Shown: positions 1 to 9,768, numbered from the stretch's first letter. The stretch is DNA of 64,000 nt from Rhizobium sp. NXC24 (GCF_002944315.1 NZ_CP024314.1:2232001-2296000), one strand, 5' to 3'. Numbers and translations: made by a program. Notes: generated by a model not told the origin, from the sequence alone.

Positions 1-714
1 CTTGCGGGCCAATCGGTAGTATTCGCTGCGGCCGCCGGATTGGGTGCGGGCGCGCTGGTCGGCGCCTTCAACGCGCTTCTGATCTCGGGCATCGGCGTAT
101 CGCCTTTCCTGGCGACGCTCGGCACGCTGTTCATTGGCCGCAGCATCCAGCAGCTTCTGACCAATGGCGGCAATCCGGTCTATCTGCCGCCAACGGGTGT
201 GCCGGAATCGTTCCGCTACCTTGGCCATGGCACCATTGGCGGCTTCCCAGTGCCGCTGGCGGTTTCCGTCGTAATCATTGCCGCAGCGGCGATCGTTTTT
301 GCCCGTACGCGCTTCGGCCGCGTCGTCCTGTCGATCGGCGTTCAGCCGAGTGTGGTCCGATATTCCGGCGTCGCCTCGCGTAGCCATGTCGCAATGACCT
401 TCATTCTGGTCGGACTGATAGCTGCCGTTGCCGGGTTGATCCTAACGGCGACGGTCACCGTCTACATCCCCTCCTCGGGCAATGCGTTTCTCCTGAATGC
501 GATCGGTGCCACCTTCATCGGCACGACGCTCAGCCCGCTGGGGCGGCCGAACGTAGCTGGAACTGTTCTCGGCGTATTGCTGCTCAGCATCATCGCCAAC
601 GGTCTGCTGCTGACCGATCTCAACTTCTACTGGCAGCAGGTGGGAACGGGCACAGTGATCTTCGCCGTCCTGGCCTTAAGCTTCACGAGTCGAAAATCCA
701 GCACTGCCGGCTGA
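1..714 (+). CDS. Ribose-type ABC transporter permease, 5' end outside window
   Basis: Inner-membrane permease of the BPD_transp_2 (RbsC/XylH) family, which imports sugars with a periplasmic binding protein and an ATPase. The frame is open to the left window edge, so only about the C-terminal 237 residues are seen. Visible signs are repeated hydrophobic segments, the family-typical stretch PFLATLGTLFIGRSI, and the late motif GATFIGTTLSPLGRPNVAGT. The partner genes must lie to the left. It ends 42 bp before the SsuD-like monooxygenase on the same strand, so the two may be co-transcribed. The substrate cannot be told from this fragment. Confidence 0.85.
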   Translation, partial: LAGQSVVFAAAAGLGAGALVGAFNALLISGIGVSPFLATLGTLFIGRSIQQLLTNGGNPVYLPPTGVPESFRYLGHGTIGGFPVPLAVSVVIIAAAAIVFARTRFGRVVLSIGVQPSVVRYSGVASRSHVAMTFILVGLIAAVAGLILTATVTVYIPSSGNAFLLNAIGATFIGTTLSPLGRPNVAGTVLGVLLLSIIANGLLLTDLNFYWQQVGTGTVIFAVLALSFTSRKSSTAG

Positions 715-756
715 GAACTCGCGTCCAAAACTCATAGAGATCAGCAGGCAGACAGC

Positions 757-1848
757 ATGAGCAATCCGTCCGAATTTCTTTGGTATATCCCGAACGACGT
801 CAAAGCCGGCCATCGTGGCGATTCCAGCGTCGAGAACCATAACAGCCTGGAGAGGCTAACCACCCACGCAAAGGCGCTGGAGGAACACGGCTGGAAGGGC
901 GCGCTCATCGGCACCGGCTGGGGCAGACCCGACACCTTCACGGTGGCGACTTCGCTTGCCGCGCGCACCACCACCTTCGAGCCACTTATCGCGGTCCGCC
1001 CTGGCTATTGGCGGCCGGCAAACTTCGCGACTGCTGCCGCCACGCTCGACCATTTGTCCGGCGGGCGCGTGCGCGTCAACATCGTGTCTGGCCAGGACGA
1101 CCTTGCCGCCTACGGCGACAGCGAAGGCGACCAGGCCCATCGTTATGACCGCACCAAGGAGTTTATGCGGCTGGTTCGCAGACTGTGGACGGAAGAGAAT
1201 GTCACCTATGCCGGCGAGCACTTCTGGGTCACCGGATCGACCGCGATGCCGCGCATCGAGGTCCGCGGCGACCGGCGGCATCCCAAGCTCTATTTCGGCG
1301 GCGCCTCCGAGGCGGCCGAGCGGGTGGCCGCCACCGAGGCCGATGTCCAGCTTTTCTGGGGCGAACCCCTCGACGGCGTCCGGGAGCGGATCGGGCGGCT
1401 GAGGGCGCTGAGCAAAGAACTCGAACGCGACTTGCCGCCGCTGGAGTTCGGGTTGCGGATCACCACGCTGGTTCGCGACACCACGGAACAAGCCTGGGCC
1501 GATGCCGAGGCGAAGGTCGCCGAGATGGTAAAGAACAAGGGCGCCGGCTGGAACGACCACCGGCAGGCCGTGGCGGTTGGCCAGAAGCGGCTGCTCGATC
1601 TGCACGCGCGCGGCGATGTCCTTGACGACAACCTCTATACCGCGCCGGGCAGGTTCGGTGGCGGCGGCGCCGGCACCACCTGGCTGGTGGGATCGGCCGC
1701 GGACGTTGCCCGTTCGCTACGCAAGTATCGGGATCTCGGCATCACGCATTTCGTGCTCTCCGACACGCCGTACCTGTCCGAGATCAAGCGCCAGGGCAAT
1801 CAACTGCTTCCGCTACTGCGCAGCATCGAAATCAGGCTTCCAGATTAG
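757..1848 (+). CDS. LLM-class flavin-dependent monooxygenase, SsuD-like
   Basis: A 363-residue cytoplasmic TIM-barrel monooxygenase of the luciferase-like family, closest by eye to alkanesulfonate monooxygenase SsuD, which uses FMNH2 and O2 to release sulfite from sulfonates. Motifs include LIAVRPGYWRPANFAT, HLSGGRVRVNIVSG and a C-terminal LVGSAADVARSLRKY segment like that of SsuD. In the stretch matching the SsuD Arg-x-His pair (GLRITTLVRDT) the Arg is kept but the His position reads Thr, so the substrate may differ. It follows a sugar-type permease, which points to an imported, perhaps sulfonated, substrate. No flavin reductase gene is nearby. The assignment to LLM oxidoreductase is firm; the sulfonate role is inferred. 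Confidence 0.88.
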   Translation: MSNPSEFLWYIPNDVKAGHRGDSSVENHNSLERLTTHAKALEEHGWKGALIGTGWGRPDTFTVATSLAARTTTFEPLIAVRPGYWRPANFATAAATLDHLSGGRVRVNIVSGQDDLAAYGDSEGDQAHRYDRTKEFMRLVRRLWTEENVTYAGEHFWVTGSTAMPRIEVRGDRRHPKLYFGGASEAAERVAATEADVQLFWGEPLDGVRERIGRLRALSKELERDLPPLEFGLRITTLVRDTTEQAWADAEAKVAEMVKNKGAGWNDHRQAVAVGQKRLLDLHARGDVLDDNLYTAPGRFGGGGAGTTWLVGSAADVARSLRKYRDLGITHFVLSDTPYLSEIKRQGNQLLPLLRSIEIRLPD

Positions 1849-2113
1849 CGAGCCGTAGGCGAATATCCAAAGTGCATCGCCTTGCGATTCCTGATACAGC
1901 CGCCTCGCCAGCGCGTCCAGTTCGTCTTCCGCGCGTCCTGCAGATGGGCCACGTCCCCGTTATCGGCTGCCATCCAAGCACCCGCATCGCGACCGGGGTG
2001 ATTTCGGCATGCGAAAAAAATGAATGCACGCGAACCGCTTTACGATGGATCATCGAGCAATCCACGTTATAAACTTGGTACGTTCGGGAAGAAGAGCCTA
2101 CTAGCGGTAACCA

Positions 2114-4462
2114 ATGCAGAGTCCTCCCAGTTCCTCAGCCGAAAACGCCGGCGACTCAAGCGCAGGTGCTAACCACCCCGCAAACTCGGAGGTCGCCGCC
2201 AATAAGGCTGAGGCAGAGACATCCCCCTCGGAGCCATCAGAAGGTTCCAGCTCGTCCATCGAAGCTGAGCGCGCGCGACCGCCTGCCGGATCTTTTGGCC
2301 GAAGCAGAGAGGCAACCCGAAATCTGTTGCGTGCACTCGGTCACGATTTGCGGACGAGCTCCATTTCGGCGGGGGCCAAGGCCAAGACGGCCGCCCGCTA
2401 TTTGAAGACGAAACTCAAGGCATCAATCCGACCCGAAACCACATCAACTACACACAGCTTTGGCAAATGGTCCGCAACAGCTTTCGTCAGAGCAGGAGGC
2501 GTTATTCGCAGTCTGCTTGCAAAGACGCTGCACTATCGCCGAAACGCTTCGCCTCGCCCCGGCCGTTGGAAAATCACCATAGGACTAGCCTTGCTTGCCT
2601 GCCTCATCCTTGCAGGAAGCGTATTGGTGTGGGCACTCAAAGATGTGCCCTGGGGCGAGATCCGGGACGGGACGTTGAAGCCCGTCGTCGTGCTGGAAAC
2701 CGCTGACGGCGCGCCATTGGTAAGACAGGGACCTTATCAAGGACCATATGCTCGATACGACCAATTTCCGCCGAGGCTGATCGATGCCGTCCTTTCGATT
2801 GAGGATCGGCGGTTCATGGATCATTTCGGCATCGACCTCAAAGGGATCGGAAGGGCGCTCCTGCGGAACGTCCAAGCCGGGTCGGTGGTAGAGGGCGGCA
2901 GCACGATCACCCAGCAGCTCATCAAGCTGCAGTATCTCGAGAGCGATCGAACAATAAAACGAAAGATACAGGAGGTCGTCATCGCCCTGTGGCTGGAGTG
3001 GAAACTCGGCAAGCAGGAAATCCTGACACGCTATCTCAACAGCGTCTATCTCGGTGCCGGTGCCACCGGCATGCCTGCCGCTGCGCGGATCTACTTCGAC
3101 AAGGATATCGGTGCACTCAATCTGCCGGAATCGGCGATGCTGGCGGGATTGCTGCGGGCGCCGAGCCAATGGAATCCGATCGACAATTTCGACGGCGCCC
3201 GACAACGCACTTCCGTTGTTCTCGACGCGATGGTGGCCAATGGCAAGATCACCGCGCCGGAGGCTGAAGAAGCCAAAGCAAGCTTCGCCAAGCTGCACCC
3301 GACAACGCCGACACCGCGCTCCGGAAGCTGGTTTGCAGACTGGATTTCGCCGCAGGCAAGCGAAATCGCCGGCTCCTCGCCGGGCTCGACGACGGTGCGC
3401 ACCACCTTGGTACCACAGCTCCAGCAGATCGCCGAAAGGGTGGTCAAAAGAGCACTCGATGGTGAAGGAAAGGCGGTCGGAGCATCGCAGGCCGCATTGG
3501 TAGCGATGACGCCGGACGGCGCGGTCGTCGCCATGGTCGGCGGGCGTGACTACAAGGCAAGCCAGTTCAACCGTGCCGTCACTGCGATGCGGCAGCCGGG
3601 CTCCACCTTCAAGCTGTTCGTCTATTACGCAGCCCTGAAGGCGGGGCTTACCTTATCCGACCGCATTCTCGATGCGCCAATCGACATCAACGGCTGGTCG
3701 CCGGAAAATTACGGCGGCAACTATCACGGCTGGGTAACACTTGCCGAAGCCTTCGCCCGATCGCTGAATGCGGCCAGCGTGGCGCTTGCTCAAGAGGTCG
3801 GGATCGACAAAGTGATTGCCGCCGCCCGAGAGCTCGGCATCAAAGCGCCGCTTGCCAATACGCCGTCTCTGGCGCTTGGTACATCCGAAGTCAACTTGCT
3901 TGAGCTCACCAGCGCTTACGCATCCGTCCAACTCGGCAAGGCACCGGTTGAGCCCTGGGGCATCATCAATTTTCAGGCGGCGGGGCAGGCGAATGCGTTT
4001 CGAGTTGGCCCGCAAGCTAGGCCGAATGTCGATCTTTCGACCTACCAGTCCGATCTCCTCGGTCTTCTGCAGTTGGTGGTCGAGCGGGGCACCGGACGTG
4101 GAGCGGATCCCGGCACGTTTGCAGCCGGCAAGACGGGCACCAGCCAGAACAATCGCGATGCCTGGTTCGTCGGCTTCACGGAACCGCTCGTCGCCGGCGT
4201 ATGGGTGGGCAATGATGACGATACGCCGATGAACGGGGTCACAGGCGGTGCCTTGCCAGCGCATATTTGGCGGGACTTCATGCGGGAGGCGATGGCCGAA
4301 CCTGCGCCAAATGGAGCTCGGTCGCCAGAAGCAGTGATCGACGGCCAAGGCGCACCGCAGTCCTGCAATGTCACCGCCTGCTCACGCAGCTACCGCTCCT
4401 TCCGACCGTCCGACTGTACCTACCAGCCCTATGCCGGTGGGCGTCGACTATGCGAAAAATGA
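2114..4462 (+). CDS. Class A penicillin-binding protein (transglycosylase/transpeptidase)
   Basis: Bifunctional peptidoglycan synthase of 782 residues. A long, Ser/Pro/Ala-rich cytoplasmic N-terminus leads to one membrane segment near residues 153-175. The GT51 glycosyltransferase domain follows, with the catalytic SIEDRRFMDHFG motif near 228 and GGSTITQQL after it. The transpeptidase has the nucleophile motif STFK near 497, SLN near 550 and KTGT near 673. The C-terminal tail holds several Cys residues. All catalytic motifs of both domains are intact, so the enzyme should be active. It fits the PBP1A/PBP1C-like group of rhizobia. It is probably a single transcription unit, since flanking genes are more than 250 bp away or on the other strand. 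Confidence 0.93.
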   Translation: MQSPPSSSAENAGDSSAGANHPANSEVAANKAEAETSPSEPSEGSSSSIEAERARPPAGSFGRSREATRNLLRALGHDLRTSSISAGAKAKTAARYLKTKLKASIRPETTSTTHSFGKWSATAFVRAGGVIRSLLAKTLHYRRNASPRPGRWKITIGLALLACLILAGSVLVWALKDVPWGEIRDGTLKPVVVLETADGAPLVRQGPYQGPYARYDQFPPRLIDAVLSIEDRRFMDHFGIDLKGIGRALLRNVQAGSVVEGGSTITQQLIKLQYLESDRTIKRKIQEVVIALWLEWKLGKQEILTRYLNSVYLGAGATGMPAAARIYFDKDIGALNLPESAMLAGLLRAPSQWNPIDNFDGARQRTSVVLDAMVANGKITAPEAEEAKASFAKLHPTTPTPRSGSWFADWISPQASEIAGSSPGSTTVRTTLVPQLQQIAERVVKRALDGEGKAVGASQAALVAMTPDGAVVAMVGGRDYKASQFNRAVTAMRQPGSTFKLFVYYAALKAGLTLSDRILDAPIDINGWSPENYGGNYHGWVTLAEAFARSLNAASVALAQEVGIDKVIAAARELGIKAPLANTPSLALGTSEVNLLELTSAYASVQLGKAPVEPWGIINFQAAGQANAFRVGPQARPNVDLSTYQSDLLGLLQLVVERGTGRGADPGTFAAGKTGTSQNNRDAWFVGFTEPLVAGVWVGNDDDTPMNGVTGGALPAHIWRDFMREAMAEPAPNGARSPEAVIDGQGAPQSCNVTACSRSYRSFRPSDCTYQPYAGGRRLCEK

Positions 4463-5178
4463 TCGCTTCAGCTCATGTCGCCTGGCATTTAAGGGGGTTT
4501 CCTCAATTTGTGTGGTGATGAGTATTGTTGAGGCAACATGCATGCTCGGAGGAGCTCCGCGCCTGCTCTGCGAAGAGCACTCTGAATCGCGACGGGGCGC
4601 CGGCGTTTCGAAACCGCAGTCGCGTCCCCGAATGTCGCTGCAGACGACATTTTCGCGCCGCCTGAAGCCGGCTCGATTTATGATCTGGCGGGCGAGCTGC
4701 GGGAAAGACAGTTCGCATCGTCAAATACGCTGGTCGCGACAAATCCCGCTCCGACTTCGAGCAGGAAGGCAAGAAGGGATACGCCGCTCTCGATGGGATT
4801 CGAACTGCCCGACCCTGTTGTTACAAAAGCCATCCGCCTGAAATCCCTCAGTAACGGACACCGGCTTCGCCTGCATGGAATGACCGACTTGGGCCGGAAG
4901 CGGAAGGTCCGCTTTCGGGTTGTCGGGCTGCAAGCCGACCTTCGAGTCTAGAAAAGCGTGGACTGCTCTGTGCGCCAAAAGCGGAACTCCGATCCTGCTC
5001 CGGACCCGAAATTAGGAATTCCCGCGTGAAACGGTCCTCGAAGCGACGTTATCCGAGTTATCCAATAGTCGGAGCATCATCATGGACGCTCAAGCCCTAA
5101 AACCGGCTGCCACGTTCGCAAAGCATGCCGGGACACCGAGTACCACTCGGGCTCGCGGCACCTGCTTGACGACGCTGT
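4463..5178. other. Intergenic stretch without a supported gene
   Basis: About 700 bp between the convergent penicillin-binding protein gene and the DUF1254 pair. Short open frames exist on both strands but none has a convincing ribosome-binding site or a recognisable motif. It probably holds the 3' ends of both transcription units and decayed sequence. Confidence 0.5.
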
Positions 5179-6666
5179 TCATTTGATTTCCTCGATCTCG
5201 CCTGGCCGCCACGTCTTGTCGAAGTAGGGCTCCAACGGCCCGTAGAGCCGCAGGATGATGTTCCACCCTTTGCCCTGCCACGTCTGCACCCAATTGCTCT
5301 CTTTGCCGGCCGGCGGCTTGGGGGCGAAGTACACGTCTACCGAGCCGTCCGGGTTGGCCGCGACGCCTTTCTTCTGGCTGCTGATGCTCGGGAACTGCTG
5401 GTCGGTTTGAAGCATCGAACGGGTCTGATTGTCATACAGCACGAGCGACCAGAAGTCCTTCACCGGGATGTTCGGCGGCAGGTGCAGCCGGTAACTCTTC
5501 CCGCCGTCGAATGGCTGCCCCTTCGAATCAATGAAGGCGACGAGATACTGGGAGCCGACGCCGACGATCTTGGCCGCCATCGCCGGCGTGATCCCGGTAG
5601 CGTAGAAGAAGAAGAACGTGCGGGCATCGAGCAGTCGTACGCCATCGCGTTCGAAGAGATAACTGCCGCCCACGAAGGGTGTGCACCAAGCGCTGTTTGG
5701 ATAGAGATAGGACTCTTTCAAACGCGTCCGGTAGGCAAGTGCGCGAGCGGTGGCATGGCCGACAGCGGCCGCTTCCGTAAGGATCTTCTTCATGCGCGCA
5801 TCGGGCGCGAACGGCTTTCCCTTCTCGATGCCGATGGAGGCCAGCAGGCCTAGCGTCTCCGGATCCATCGCCTCGTTCGGTTCTTCCTGCACGACGTCGT
5901 TGACTTCCTCGAAGAAGGAAAAGTCCATCGAGTGGATCATATTGAACGCCTTGCCCGAAACGTTGATGAGTTTGGTTTCCGGTGGGCGTGTTGCCTGCGA
6001 CAGCGGATAGATGCGCACCTTCCGAAGGTTCTCGGCTGCCGGCTTCGGATCACCGTTCACCAGAAAGGCGCGGGTCGCCAGCAAATTGCCAAAGGTGCGC
6101 GACTTGAAGACATAATAGCCCTCAGGCGGCGTACCCTTGTAGTCCGGCGGCAGGAACAGGAACTTGCCGCCCTTGCCTTTGTCCGGCCCGGCGTTGCCCA
6201 GGTCGGCGACATAGTGAAACCAGAAGTCGTCCACGAGGCCGAGGGTGTTGGGGGGACTTTCGACGACGACCGGACCGTTTTTTAGATCGAGCCAGGCTAC
6301 TCCGTACACGGTCTCGGTGTTCCCCGTCAGGATGAGCAACCTGGAGTCCGCCAACGACTCCCACAACAAAACGGTCTGATTGGCAGGCCCAAATGTGAGC
6401 AGTGCTCTGCGCTGGGCTGCCAGCGAGACGGCGGGCATCGTGTTGAGGACAGCCTGCACGCCGCGCTGGAAATCGAGATTGTCGTATACCTTCTGGACGG
6501 TCGTGTCGTCGGGGAAGCCGTCGGTGAACTTGAGCGTTCCCAGACGCGTCTCGAGGCTGTCGGGGATGGTAATGGCCGGAGGAATCTCGGTGGCCATCCT
6601 GGGCGAGCCGCCGGTCTGCGCCGTTGCGGTACTTGCTGTCAGAATTAGTACAAGAATCGATTTCAT
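5179..6666 (-). CDS. DUF1254/DUF1214 family exported protein (second of pair)
   Basis: A 495-residue protein with an N-terminal signal peptide (MKSILVLILTASTATAQ), so it is probably periplasmic. The DUF1254 region occupies the first half and the DUF1214 region the second, with typical strings such as KGGKFLFLPPDYKG, IGIEKGKPFAPDARM, a YRLHLPPNIPVKDFWS segment and NPDGSVDVYFAPKPP. The start at 6666 is chosen because GGAGG stands just upstream and its ATG overlaps the stop of the upstream paralogue by 4 bp (ATGA), giving translational coupling. The biochemical function of the family is unknown. It is a diverged duplicate of its neighbour. Confidence 0.88.
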   Translation of the reverse strand: MKSILVLILTASTATAQTGGSPRMATEIPPAITIPDSLETRLGTLKFTDGFPDDTTVQKVYDNLDFQRGVQAVLNTMPAVSLAAQRRALLTFGPANQTVLLWESLADSRLLILTGNTETVYGVAWLDLKNGPVVVESPPNTLGLVDDFWFHYVADLGNAGPDKGKGGKFLFLPPDYKGTPPEGYYVFKSRTFGNLLATRAFLVNGDPKPAAENLRKVRIYPLSQATRPPETKLINVSGKAFNMIHSMDFSFFEEVNDVVQEEPNEAMDPETLGLLASIGIEKGKPFAPDARMKKILTEAAAVGHATARALAYRTRLKESYLYPNSAWCTPFVGGSYLFERDGVRLLDARTFFFFYATGITPAMAAKIVGVGSQYLVAFIDSKGQPFDGGKSYRLHLPPNIPVKDFWSLVLYDNQTRSMLQTDQQFPSISSQKKGVAANPDGSVDVYFAPKPPAGKESNWVQTWQGKGWNIILRLYGPLEPYFDKTWRPGEIEEIK

Positions 6667-8069
6667 TTGACCTCCTCGACGTCGGCCATCACCCACGTCT
6701 TGTCGAAGAGCGGTTTCAGCGGGCCGTAGAATCGGGCGGCGAGCCAGAAGTCCTTGCCGGCGGTCGGAATCCAGTTGTTCTCGAAGCCCGCAGGCGGCTT
6801 CGCCCCGATGTACACGTCGACAGAGCCATCCTTGTTCACCGCCAGCTTTGCCTTGTCGTAGGACGACACGCCGACGCGGTTTTGCGGGTTATGAATGAAG
6901 GCGTTGATGCCGACCTCGTACGCGATGATCGACCAGAAGTCGCGCGCGGGCGTATCCGCCGGCATGCGGACGCGATACAGCCGATCGCCGCGGTAGAGCT
7001 GCTCGGACTTGTCGCGAAAGCTGAACAGATAGGCGGAGGCGGGCAGCTTGTCCGGATCGCCGGTCCGCTTCGGCGCCCATGTCGCCCAGTAGAAGTTGCC
7101 GGCCCGCGCATCGTAATCGAGCTTGCCGTTCCCGTAGTATGTGTAGCCGAAGGTGCCTTCGAGTCTGAGGCCGAGCCAACCCGGCGAGAACGGAACGAGT
7201 GCACGGTTCAGGAAATAGTCGTTCATCTGCACGGCGCCCTCGCGCACGGCTTGCTTGAGAAGCTGCGCCTGTTCCCCCTGCGGGTTGAACGGCTTGCCCT
7301 TTTCGATGCCGATAGTCGCGAGCATTGCCAGCATGACGGCATCCTTGTCCTGCGGCGGATCCGCATCAATCGTTTCCGCGAGCAGCCGGAGATAGGTCAG
7401 GTCGTAGGCCGGCAGCGTTTTCCACGCCTTCGGGTAAGCGTCGATGTAGCGGTTCGCGTGCGGCTTCGCAGCCTCGGCCAGCGGGTAGGTCTTCAGCCGC
7501 TGGCTGTAGGCCACCGCGTCCTGGAGAGTCCCGTTGTTTGTCGCGATGGGTCGTAACGCAAAATGGACGAATACCGTTGGCGAGCGTACGACGAAGTAGC
7601 CGCTCGGTTGCTTCCCTTTGAAGCCGGGCGGCAAGAAGAGGTACTTGCCGCCTTTCCCCGCATCGTCGCCGGTCGGGCCGATATCCACGAGCGGCACCTC
7701 CCACGAATCGATGCCGCTGCCGAAGAACGCGACCTTGCCAGTCGCCGGCGGAACGTCCAGCACCATGGGTCCCCGCCGCAGATCGAAGAACGTCAAGACG
7801 TAGGGTGTCTGATTGTTGGCCGTCAGGAACTCATGCCGTGGTTCCATGACGTTGGAGAAATAGATGACGTCCCCAAAATCCGCGTCCAGATCGCGCTTCA
7901 ACGACGCGCGGATCGCCGCCATGCTCACGGCGGGCATCCCCCAGATCACCGCCTCTACCGTGCGTCGCTCGATGGTGCGGCGGGCGAGCGCCTCCGGTGA
8001 GAGACCCTGCGCGGCGGCTGAGACCGCTCCGCAAATCAAGACGAGTAATGCGAGGGCTCTTCTGCTCAT
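6663..8069 (-). CDS. DUF1254/DUF1214 family exported protein (first of pair)
   Basis: A 468-residue protein with a clear signal peptide (MSRRALALLVLICGAVSAAAQ). It shares with the next gene the order and the motifs of the DUF1254 and DUF1214 domains: KGGKYLFLPPGFKGKQP, IGIEKGKPFNPQGEQ, YRVRMPADTPARDFWS and NKDGSVDVYIGAKPP. It is the first gene of a two-gene operon, with its TGA inside the ATG of the second. The two proteins are the same length class but clearly diverged, which suggests an old duplication. No enzyme activity can be assigned from sequence. Confidence 0.88.
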   Translation of the reverse strand: MSRRALALLVLICGAVSAAAQGLSPEALARRTIERRTVEAVIWGMPAVSMAAIRASLKRDLDADFGDVIYFSNVMEPRHEFLTANNQTPYVLTFFDLRRGPMVLDVPPATGKVAFFGSGIDSWEVPLVDIGPTGDDAGKGGKYLFLPPGFKGKQPSGYFVVRSPTVFVHFALRPIATNNGTLQDAVAYSQRLKTYPLAEAAKPHANRYIDAYPKAWKTLPAYDLTYLRLLAETIDADPPQDKDAVMLAMLATIGIEKGKPFNPQGEQAQLLKQAVREGAVQMNDYFLNRALVPFSPGWLGLRLEGTFGYTYYGNGKLDYDARAGNFYWATWAPKRTGDPDKLPASAYLFSFRDKSEQLYRGDRLYRVRMPADTPARDFWSIIAYEVGINAFIHNPQNRVGVSSYDKAKLAVNKDGSVDVYIGAKPPAGFENNWIPTAGKDFWLAARFYGPLKPLFDKTWVMADVEEVK

Positions 8070-9009
8070 GGCCGCCTTCCTGTGAACTTTGTGGCCTGTC
8101 CTAAGGTGCCGCGTAACGAACCAAGCTAGTCGGTGTTGAGCGGACGGCGCGTAAGCGCCGCCGGCGAGCGGTTGAGCAAGCGGTTAGGCCGCTTACGAGG
8201 CCAAACGCAAATAACTGTCGCTTAGCAGGCCGACGCTTTGCCCGATGTCTCGGTACTCGCGCAACGAGACCCGCATCTCGTTCGCCATCTCCGTTTGCGT
8301 TGCGCCAACGCTCCGACGCATCGCCTTCAACTCGGACATTCCCAAAAACCGCCTACAACCGACCAAGGCGCGGTCATTCGAAGGATCGTGCGGAAGTACG
8401 TTACAGTATACAGCCAATTGCCGTAAGCACGAACGGCTGGCCGACCAACGTCAAGGTGTATAAAGCCATACGCAACGGACCGTCGCCCGGGCCCCTTCCA
8501 ATTTCCGCAACAGGCACAGCCGAGACCGCCCCGCGTGGGCAGCAAAGATAGTCTGCTCTCGGGATGCGGCGAAGCTGATCGCTACGCCCGACATCGAGGT
8601 GCAAAGCTGTCGTTGAACTTTAAAGTCTTGAGCCCCCCACATTCGACATCTGGCGCAGTTGATGGGATTAGAACCTTCTGCACCGCCTGCGAGTGTAAAT
8701 AGGCATCAAGTAATGACCCCAGACGCTGCAGCGAAAACAGTTGCTTGTTGTGCCTACCGGCATCGTGACCCCATGCCGATTCACACGTTGAAGATGAAAC
8801 ACGCCCAGGGCCATGGATCGAGATGAAGCACTGGGGTTCTGTCGCAAACCGGGCACCAAGCGCAAACAACGGTTCCGGATCTTCGTTCGAAGACTGTTAA
8901 TTTGTGAAAACAACTGTGCAAAGCAACAAATTTTACAGGATTTCTTAAGCCGGTTTTTTCGGGCTCCTGTTTAGCTGATGCAGCATTAGAAAACGGGTAT
9001 AATTCCGAT
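8070..9009. other. Long intergenic region with one small HTH-like frame
   Basis: Roughly 940 bp separate the DUF1254 pair from the GGDEF-like gene. Apart from the short helix-turn-helix frame at 8193-8339, no gene is supported. The last 100 bp before 9010 are AT-rich and probably hold the promoter of the next gene. Confidence 0.5.
8193..8339 (-). CDS. Small XRE-like helix-turn-helix protein or fragment
   Basis: A 48-codon frame starting at an ATG and reading MSELKAMRRSVGATQTEMAN then EMRVSLREYRDIGQS. The pattern of a Thr-Gln pair followed by an Ala, a second helix, and a late Ile-x-x-G/S is that of Cro/CI-type DNA-binding domains. The Glu usually found in the last helix is Gly here. No partner toxin or phage gene is adjacent. 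It may be a free-standing small regulator or the remnant of a larger one; the assignment rests on pattern only. Confidence 0.4.
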   Translation of the reverse strand: MSELKAMRRSVGATQTEMANEMRVSLREYRDIGQSVGLLSDSYLRLAS

Positions 9010-9768
9010 ATGATTCGACAACAGCGACATCCCTCCGCCACCATTTTCAAAGCCCTGCGGAGGGCCACGCTCGGCGCGCTATGCGCCGTGGTCGGTTCCG
9101 TTGGTCTTTTACTTTTATTAAACCTGTTGATGCCGGATCGACCTTTTTTGGTCGGATTTGTCGGCGCAGCATTGATTTCCGCATTTGTGGCCTTTCCGCT
9201 GCTTTTTGCCTTGCAGCTCAACAACGGCGTCATCCGCAAGATGCGGGAAAACGTCACCCAGGCGGCGCGCTACGATAGCGTGACGAAGACGCTGAACGGC
9301 ACCGCTTTTGCCGCGGCCGTCGAGCACTTTGTCGACCGGCGCAAGCATGCCGGCACCGATGCAGGCGGCATCGTCATCGCCGTCATCATCGATACGCTCG
9401 ACGACATCGGCCGCCGCTGGGGGCCGCAATGGGCCGACACCGTGATGCAATCGCTTGCCTCGATCATCCAGTCCTCGGTTCGTCGTGGCGATCTCGTGGC
9501 GCGGCTTGCGACCAACGAACTCGGCATCTTCCTGCCTGGCGCCACGATCGAGGACGCCCGCGACATCGGCACCCGCATCCGCACGCGCGTCTCCGCGGCC
9601 ACGTTCAGCGCCGACGACGCGCCGCTTTCCGTCGCCATCCGCCTCGGCGGCATCTCCTTCGACGGCCCAGCCGACTTCAACCAACTCCGCCAGCTCGCCG
9701 ACCAAATGGCCTTCGAGCGCGGCGACGAGAGCGACGACATCCCGATCAGCGTGCTGCCGGCAGCATGA
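9010..9768 (+). CDS. Membrane protein with degenerate GGDEF domain
   Basis: A 252-residue protein with two N-terminal membrane helices (about residues 20-40 and 48-70), then a GGDEF-like fold. The domain entry YDSVTKTLNGTAF matches the usual start of diguanylate cyclase domains. At the active-site loop, where RxGGDEF is expected, the sequence is RLATNELGIFLPG, so the catalytic Gly-Gly-Asp/Glu-Glu set is missing. It should not make c-di-GMP, but could bind nucleotide or protein as a sensor. The gene stands alone, with its own AT-rich upstream region. Confidence 0.75.
   Translation: MIRQQRHPSATIFKALRRATLGALCAVVGSVGLLLLLNLLMPDRPFLVGFVGAALISAFVAFPLLFALQLNNGVIRKMRENVTQAARYDSVTKTLNGTAFAAAVEHFVDRRKHAGTDAGGIVIAVIIDTLDDIGRRWGPQWADTVMQSLASIIQSSVRRGDLVARLATNELGIFLPGATIEDARDIGTRIRTRVSAATFSADDAPLSVAIRLGGISFDGPADFNQLRQLADQMAFERGDESDDIPISVLPAA

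Noticed and set aside
1872-2072. 66-codon frame upstream of the penicillin-binding protein gene
   Set aside because: No motif or ribosome-binding site, and it ends in the probable promoter region.
4785-4835. tRNA-like T-arm (GATGGGATTCGAACTG) on the minus strand
   Set aside because: The TTCGAAT loop is present but the flanking bases do not form a T stem and no acceptor or anticodon arms could be drawn.
6624-8000. Long plus-strand frames opposite the DUF1254 genes
   Set aside because: Arg/Val-rich shadows of GC-rich coding sequence, without ribosome-binding sites or motifs.
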